Program-made: the position numbers and the translations under genes
Shown here: positions 58,660 through 64,000 of the stretch, in pieces
Layout: each line of letters opens with the position of its first letter
How positions within the stretch are numbered: the first letter of the stretch is position 1
Assembly: GCA_013350335.1 (NCBI GenBank)
Contig: CM023539.1
Span: 36,256,631-36,320,630, forward strand
Direction of reading: 5' to 3'
Source: Chimonanthus salicifolius
Lineage: Eukaryota; Streptophyta; Magnoliopsida; Laurales; Calycanthaceae
DNA: 64,000 nt
The notes under the pieces: model-generated
What the model saw: the letters and a program-made list of their open reading frames with translations, nothing else
Database searches by the model: none
What the model was told of the DNA's origin: nothing

Positions 58660-61623
58660 ACTGCTTATACTGCCTCTGTCTCGCCCTCGGTTGACAACAG
58701 TTGGTTTCCTAATTCTGGTGCCTCACACCATGTTACAGTAGACCTTGTCAATCTCTCCATCCATTCGGATTATTCTGGCTCCGATCACTTGACAGTGGGC
58801 AATGGTGTAGGTTTGCCTATCCATCATACCGATTCATCTACTCTATTTTCTCATGATAGCCCTTTTCATCTTGGTGATATTCTGCATGTTCCCTCTATTT
58901 CTCGCAACTTACTGTCCATAAATCAGTTTACGCGTGATAATAATGTCTTCTTTGAACTTTACCCTGATTATTTTTATATTAAGGACCGTCTCATGGGGAA
59001 AGTTCTCACTCACGGGCCGAGTAAGAAGGGACTCTATCAAATCATGCTCCATTTCTCTCCGACGACAGATGTATCTTCTACAACCTTTCTTGGTGAGCCT
59101 GCATCTCTTGAACGGTGACATTCTCGTATGGGTCATCCCTCCAGCAGGATTGTTCGACAAATTATCTCCAAAGCCAACCTGCCAATATCTCCTAATAAAG
59201 GACCAAAGATGTGTGCAGCGTGCTAGTTTGGGAAGAGTCACAAGCTTCCTTTTTTCTAGTTCACCTACATCATCTGTACATCGTCTGCTCCATTCGAGCT
59301 TTTGTTTTCAGATGTATGGGGAGCAGCCCCTACACGTTCAGTTGATGGACATAAATATTATGTGGTTTTTGTTGATGACTATTCTAAATTTAGTTGGCTT
59401 TTTCCTCTTGTTTATAAGTCTGATGTGTTTACAGTCTTTTTACGCTTTAAAAGTCTTATGGAAAATTATTTTAATTGCACCATCAAAGCGATTCAGACAG
59501 ATTGGAGAGGTTAATATCAAAAGTTAAGTCTTTATTTGTCACAATGTGGGATTCTTCACAGACTCTCCTGTCCTTACACGCATGAGCAAAATGGGTCGGC
59601 TGAACGCAAACATAGACATATTGTGGAGACTGGTCTTACATTATTGGCCCATGCCAACGTCCCTTAGTTCTTTTGGCACCATGCTTTTGAGACAACTGTT
59701 TATCTAATTAATCGGCTTCCTACTCCTATCGTACAAAATTGCTCTGCGTTGGAAGTTTTGTTTAGGCAGCTAGCTACCTGATTACTCATTCTTTCGGACG
59801 TTCGGATGTGCGTGTTATCCTTACATGCGTCCTTATACTTCTCACAAGATAGCTCCACGCTCTGTTTTGTGTACCTTTTTGGGCTACAATTCTCGTCACC
59901 ACGACTATAAGTGTTATAATCCCACCACTAAAAAGATTATTATTGCCCGCCATGTGGTATTTGATGAAAGTCACTTTCCTTTTGCAGGCTCTCCTCTGTC
60001 CTCTGCCTCTCCACACTCCTCTGTGCCTTCTCCAGTTCCACTTCCTTTTGGTGTTGTTCCCGTCACCACGGTTCTTCCTTCCTCCTCGGTGCCAACACCG
60101 TTTATTGTTCCTAGTGAAATCACGGTTGCGCCCCTGGATGTAGACTCACCTCTGACTGCGTCTTCTCCTAATTCTACATCTATTTCACTCTCTTCCCCTG
60201 AACCATTATGTGCCATGACCTCTAACCCTTCTCATGAGGTTTCCTCTACTCCTATGGCCTCTCCATCTGTTTCTTCTACGCATCCTATGCAGACGCGTAC
60301 CAAGTTTGGAATTATTAAACGCAAAGTCTTTACTGTCACTACCGTTGATTTATCATCTACTCAAATGGATATTGTCCCTACTTGTATATCTCCTACTGTG
60401 AAATTCCCTATTTGGCATGAGGCTATGAGTACTGAATTAAATGCTCTCATTCACCAAGGTACTTTGCATCTTGTTCCCCCTCAACCCTCCATGAATGTTC
60501 TTGGCTATAAATGGGTCTTTACCATTAAACAACATGTCGATGGTTCCATTGCTCGACATAAAGCGTGGTTAGTTGCTAAGGGTTACAATCAACTTCCCAG
60601 TGTGGATTATCATGATACTTTTAGTCCTGTGGTTAAATTTATCACCTTACGTTTGGTCATTGCTCTAGCGGTCTCAAATGGTTGCTCTCTTCGTCAACTT
60701 GATGTTAATAACACATTTCTTCATGGTCGACTTGAAGAAGATGTTTATATGTGCCAGCCACCTGGATTTGTGGACCATGCTCATCCTACTCATGTTTGTA
60801 AGCTTCTGAAGTCTCTCTATGGACTCAAACAGTCCCCCCGTGCTTGGTTTCGTCGACTTAGTGATTTCTTGATAAGTTTGGACTTCACTGGCTCTAAGAC
60901 GGATACTTCCTTATTTACTGCCACGATGATGTTCTTTTATATCTTTTGGTGTATGTGGATGACATCCTTATTACCGGCAACTCTCCTTCGAAGATCACGG
61001 ATCTCACTGCCACACTTGGCTAGGAATTTGTTCTCAAGGATCTTGGCCGTCTTCATCATTTTCTCGGGATTTAGGTTTGTCCTACTAAAACGGGTCTTCT
61101 ACTTTCTCAGCAGCAATATGTTCGCGATCTTCTCTCCCGCTCTAATATGGGTGATTCCAAGCCAATGAAGTCTCCTATTGCCGCTTCTTTGTCCCTTTCC
61201 CGACATTCCAGCGATCCTTTGGCTAATGTTACTCTCTATTGCAGTATTATTGGAGGCTTACAATATTTGACGCTTACATGACCTGATATAGCGTTTGCTG
61301 TCAACAAAGCATGTCAGTTTATGCATCAGCCTACTACTGGCCATTGGGCCTTTGTCAAGCGTATTCTACGGTACCTGAAACATACTCTCTTTCGGCCTGC
61401 AGCTTCATCGACTGTCTCCACTTTGTTTGTCAGCCTTTTCTGATGCTGATTGGGCTGGCTGTCCTAATGATCGAAAGTCGACGGGTGATTTTGCTATTTT
61501 TCTTGGCAATAATTTAATATCATGGAGCTCTAAGAAGCAACAAACCATTGCACGCTCCAGTACTGAAGCCGAATATTGGGCCCTTGCATCTACTGCTTCT
61601 GAACTTACATGGTTAACCTTGCA
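58660..61623 (+). pseudogene. Copia pol (protease, integrase, RT, RNase H), 5' part
   Basis: Protease: WFPNSGASHHVT, in which the catalytic Asp of the D-S-G triad is Asn (codon 58711-58713). Integrase (about 59110-59760): first Asp in LFSDVWG, second in QTDWRG followed by a stop, and Glu in NGSAERKHRHIVE. Reverse transcriptase (about 60400-61000): [26 protein letters not shown] and [10 protein letters not shown]. The YVDD active site (60952-60963) lies in a different frame from the preceding 447-codon frame (59825-61168), which shows a frameshift near 60930. RNase [17 protein letters not shown] and [17 protein letters not shown], cut at 61623 by the solo LTR. Confidence 0.85.
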
Positions 61624-63702
61624 TGATGAACACCGTAAAATTACAATTTTACCCCTTAATATTAGATTAATTAGTCCTTATTTTATAAATATTAGATATG
61701 TTTAAATGTTATTTTTAGTTTTACAATTTATTTTGAAAAATACAAGAAAAGAAAATAAAAATGATAAAAAATGGCTAAGTAAAAAGTACGGTCGACGTCA
61801 CCTTCAAAATGGTCAGGTCAAGTTGATTAAACCAGTTGGGTCTCAGAACCTGCAACCTTCTACACTCGTGTAATTAATATTTAAATTTTATTGTCTAATC
61901 TCGAGTGAACGTCGAGTCTCATTTACCAACCCTTCTCATTTACTATCGGTTGGGGTGCCCGGCACATGAAAGAAAGCCTAAAGGAACTATTACCATTTCT
62001 TTCCATTTCTTTTCTATGTTTTCTCTTTATCTGGTTGCAGGAATTATTATGGGAGAAAAAGAGAAGATCGATAGAAGAAATGGAGGAGGCAGCAGCCGAA
62101 GAGATGATGGTGGGGCAGCCATACACAGAAGCAACCAGCAATGATAGAAAGAAGATAGCAGCAGAGGCAGAACATCCCAGCCCTAGAGAAGGCCGAAGTT
62201 GAGCCATAGCAGCCAAGGACGGAAGGGCAGCCATGAACAGAGCACAGTAACTAGCAACGAGCAGAGATGAGAAGAGCTGAGAGCAAGCAGCAACCGATAG
62301 CAGCCAGCTGAGAAGAAGCGGCGCACAGTGAACATAGCAGCAGTCCGAGCAGAGGCATGAATAGAGCTGAAGAGAGGCTTGGCAGCCATGCACAACAGCG
62401 CCCAAGGAAGAAGAATAGCCAGCGAAGGAGAGATGAAGGATAAGATAGCAGAGAAGAAGGGATAAGGTGATAAGGAAGATATGCAGATCAGCCAAGCAAG
62501 ATGAGAATCTGATAAGGCAGCTGAGCCAGATAGAACTGGGAAAAGAAAGAAAAGGAGATATGGTTATCCGATCCAGAGAAGATGAAGGATAAGATAGCAG
62601 AGCAGGATTTCAAATAGCTGTCGTGTAGCAGCTAAGAGATAAAAAAAAAATCAAAAATCTGTTTTGATAAGAGAAAGATAAAGAAGAAAAAGAAGATAAG
62701 GTGGTAACCGATCTTTACCAGAGAAAAGGAAGATAAGATGGGTTTTGCTGAGATAGGAAAGACAAGGCTCGTCCCGGCTGAATTTGAATTTGATTTTGAA
62801 ATGGGTTTTATCCCGGCTGAGTTTGAAGGACCCCTTATCTCATCCCTTCTCTCCTATAAATTCAAGTGTTTGGGTCCATTGAAAGTCGAACCGGGCAAGA
62901 CATCGAAGGGACTGAAGTTGGACGACCAAAAGACAGAAAAGAAAAATAAATAATTTCTTTTAAGTTATTTTATTTATTTTTATGTAAAGTCCAAAAGAAT
63001 TGTATTTCAGTTCCGAATTTTTAAATAAAATTCATGGCGGTTTGTTTAGATGTATGCTATTCCCAATTATGAAATATTTAATAATGATGGTTTTTTTATT
63101 TTATTTTAATTCTTTTTAAGAACTTTATTAAACAAATTAATTTGAGGATTTTTCAAGGAAAAGTGGAACCCCTTTTAGGATCAGTGGGACTTGCCGTCTC
63201 CCTAGTCTAAGGTTCTTATCAAGAACGGTTGTTTTAGATTTGGGGAAACACAAGTTTAAAACCCGCTCAAGCCTAAGGCTTGATTTGAAAAATTCCAATT
63301 TAATGGAAGACATAATTATTCTAATTAGAATTTATTAAATAAGAAACTTGAATTATATTTAATAATTCCAGAATATTTCTTAGTCTAGGCCATGTTTTTG
63401 TTTTTAAATCGGATAACATGCCACTTCGATGTTTGACCCGATTCCATTGTAGATTATGTAAACAATTTATTCATTCTTGATTTATTTTCTGTTTCTCAAA
63501 AATTCATCAAAACAATTTATTGTTCTTAATTAAGATGAAAACTATATGTTTTAGAAAACTATATCCTTAAATCACATTTTTAATAGTGTCAATTTCTATT
63601 TCATACATATATTTTGTTGGTTTCCCTTGGGTACAACCTCGCACTCATACTCTATACTGTAAACTGGTTCGTACGCTTGCGAGTAAATTAAAATTCACAT
63701 CA
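61624..63702 (+). mobile_element. Solo LTR, 2-kb family, copy 3, inside copia RNase H
   Basis: 2079 bp with ends TGATGAACACC and ATTCACATCA. Flanks ttgca (61619-61623) and ttgct (63703-63707) match at four of five bases, and the copia frame resumes right after the second. TATA-like cctataaattc lies near 62851 and the signature cgtacgcttgcgagt before the 3' end, as in copies 1 and 2. A purine-rich tract (62040-62720) is probably untranslated. The 190-codon minus frame across it is low-complexity and not a gene. Confidence 0.8.
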
Positions 63703-63935
63703 TTGCTCCTTCGGGAATTATGGGTGTCTATCACTAGGTCTCCCACCCTCTGGTGTGATAATATTGACTTTCATTTTGTTCGTGATATGGTTGCTAAGAA
63801 GCAATTGGTGGTTAAAATTATCTCCACCAAAGATCAGTTGGTTGACATTTTTACTAAACGATTGTCTTCGCCTCTGTTCTTGCTCCTTCGATCCAAGCTC
63901 AATCTCCTGGATGGCGAGTTGTGCTTGAGGGGGAC
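63703..63935 (+). pseudogene. Copia RNase H, 3' part
   Basis: Continues the RNase H domain beyond the solo LTR: LRELWVSITRSPTLWCDN, then an apparent deletion removing the stretch normally between WCDN and the HFVRDMV motif, then HFVRDMVAKKQL and STKDQLVDIFTKRL. The last is the conserved end of copia pol. It runs into the polypurine tract and 3' LTR. Confidence 0.8.
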
Positions 63936-64000
63936 TATTAGAGATATTCACTCATCCATAATTCCATCCGCTCGTGATTATCCTCATCGATAATCACGGG
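63936..64000 (+). repeat. Copia 3' LTR (cut by window end)
   Basis: The first 65 bp match 56766-56830 with one difference. It follows the polypurine tract directly. The rest lies outside the window. Confidence 0.8.

Larger units (their letters stand above)
56766..64000 (+). mobile_element. Ty1/copia retrotransposon, decayed, with nested solo LTR
   Basis: Order from left: 5' LTR (56766-56960), primer-binding-like tggtatcaatag (56962-56973), C/T-rich leader, gag, protease, integrase, reverse transcriptase, RNase H (broken by a 2-kb solo LTR at 61624-63702), polypurine tract ttgaggggga (63925-63934) and the start of the 3' LTR (63936). Stops and frameshifts occur in every domain, so it is not autonomous. 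The 3' LTR leaves the window, so the target duplication cannot be read. Confidence 0.88.

Noticed and set aside
61923..62495. 190-codon minus frame rich in Ser/Leu/Cys
   Set aside because: Lies in the purine-rich middle of a solo LTR. Composition is low-complexity and no homologue-like motif was seen.

Overview
The window reads as nuclear DNA of a flowering plant. It is AT-rich, has long non-coding tracts, a plant multicopper-oxidase (laccase) gene with six exons and canonical GT/AG introns, and is dominated by plant LTR retrotransposons (Ty3/gypsy, Athila/Tat-like, Ty1/copia), TRIMs and hAT-type MITEs. The species cannot be read from the sequence; a woody angiosperm is a guess.

The only host genes seen are two laccase copies on the + strand, lying in two copies of one segmental duplication. 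Copy A (11198-18378) carries a laccase broken by two single-base insertions (14198-18181). Copy B (32953-43132) carries an apparently intact 585-residue laccase (38953-42945). The copies are nearly identical through exons and introns and share an intronic MITE. About 14.6 kb of nested retrotransposon debris separates them.

Layout. 1-10.9 kb: Ty3/gypsy gag/protease relics on the minus strand, LTR-like sequence, a head-to-tail TRIM array (6154-7291), and a TIR element holding a minisatellite (9511-10042). 10.9-18.4 kb: segment A. 18.4-33 kb: Athila-like gag and LTR, a 1.9-kb solo LTR, a second copy of the first gypsy relic, and a copia gag split by another solo LTR and followed by its own LTR. 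33-43.1 kb: segment B, with a promoter region duplicated in tandem and several MITEs. 43.1-56.7 kb: a TRIM relic, MITEs, a three-level nest at 47844-49800, a LINE tail inside a MITE, and a hAT relic with a transposase remnant. 56.8-64 kb: a decayed copia element with a third solo LTR inside its RNase H region; its 3' LTR runs off the window.

No new multi-gene system was found. The most interesting material is in the repeats. One hAT MITE family is filled with the 12-bp palindrome TATCGGCCGATA (four copies bounded by 8-bp target duplications, plus decayed ones). A second hAT MITE family is rich in GACCCGACCC-type sequence. A TRIM array has four LTRs and three internal domains. A nest of three insertions has perfect target duplications at every level. 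The paired laccase segments act as filled/empty-site controls for several insertions.
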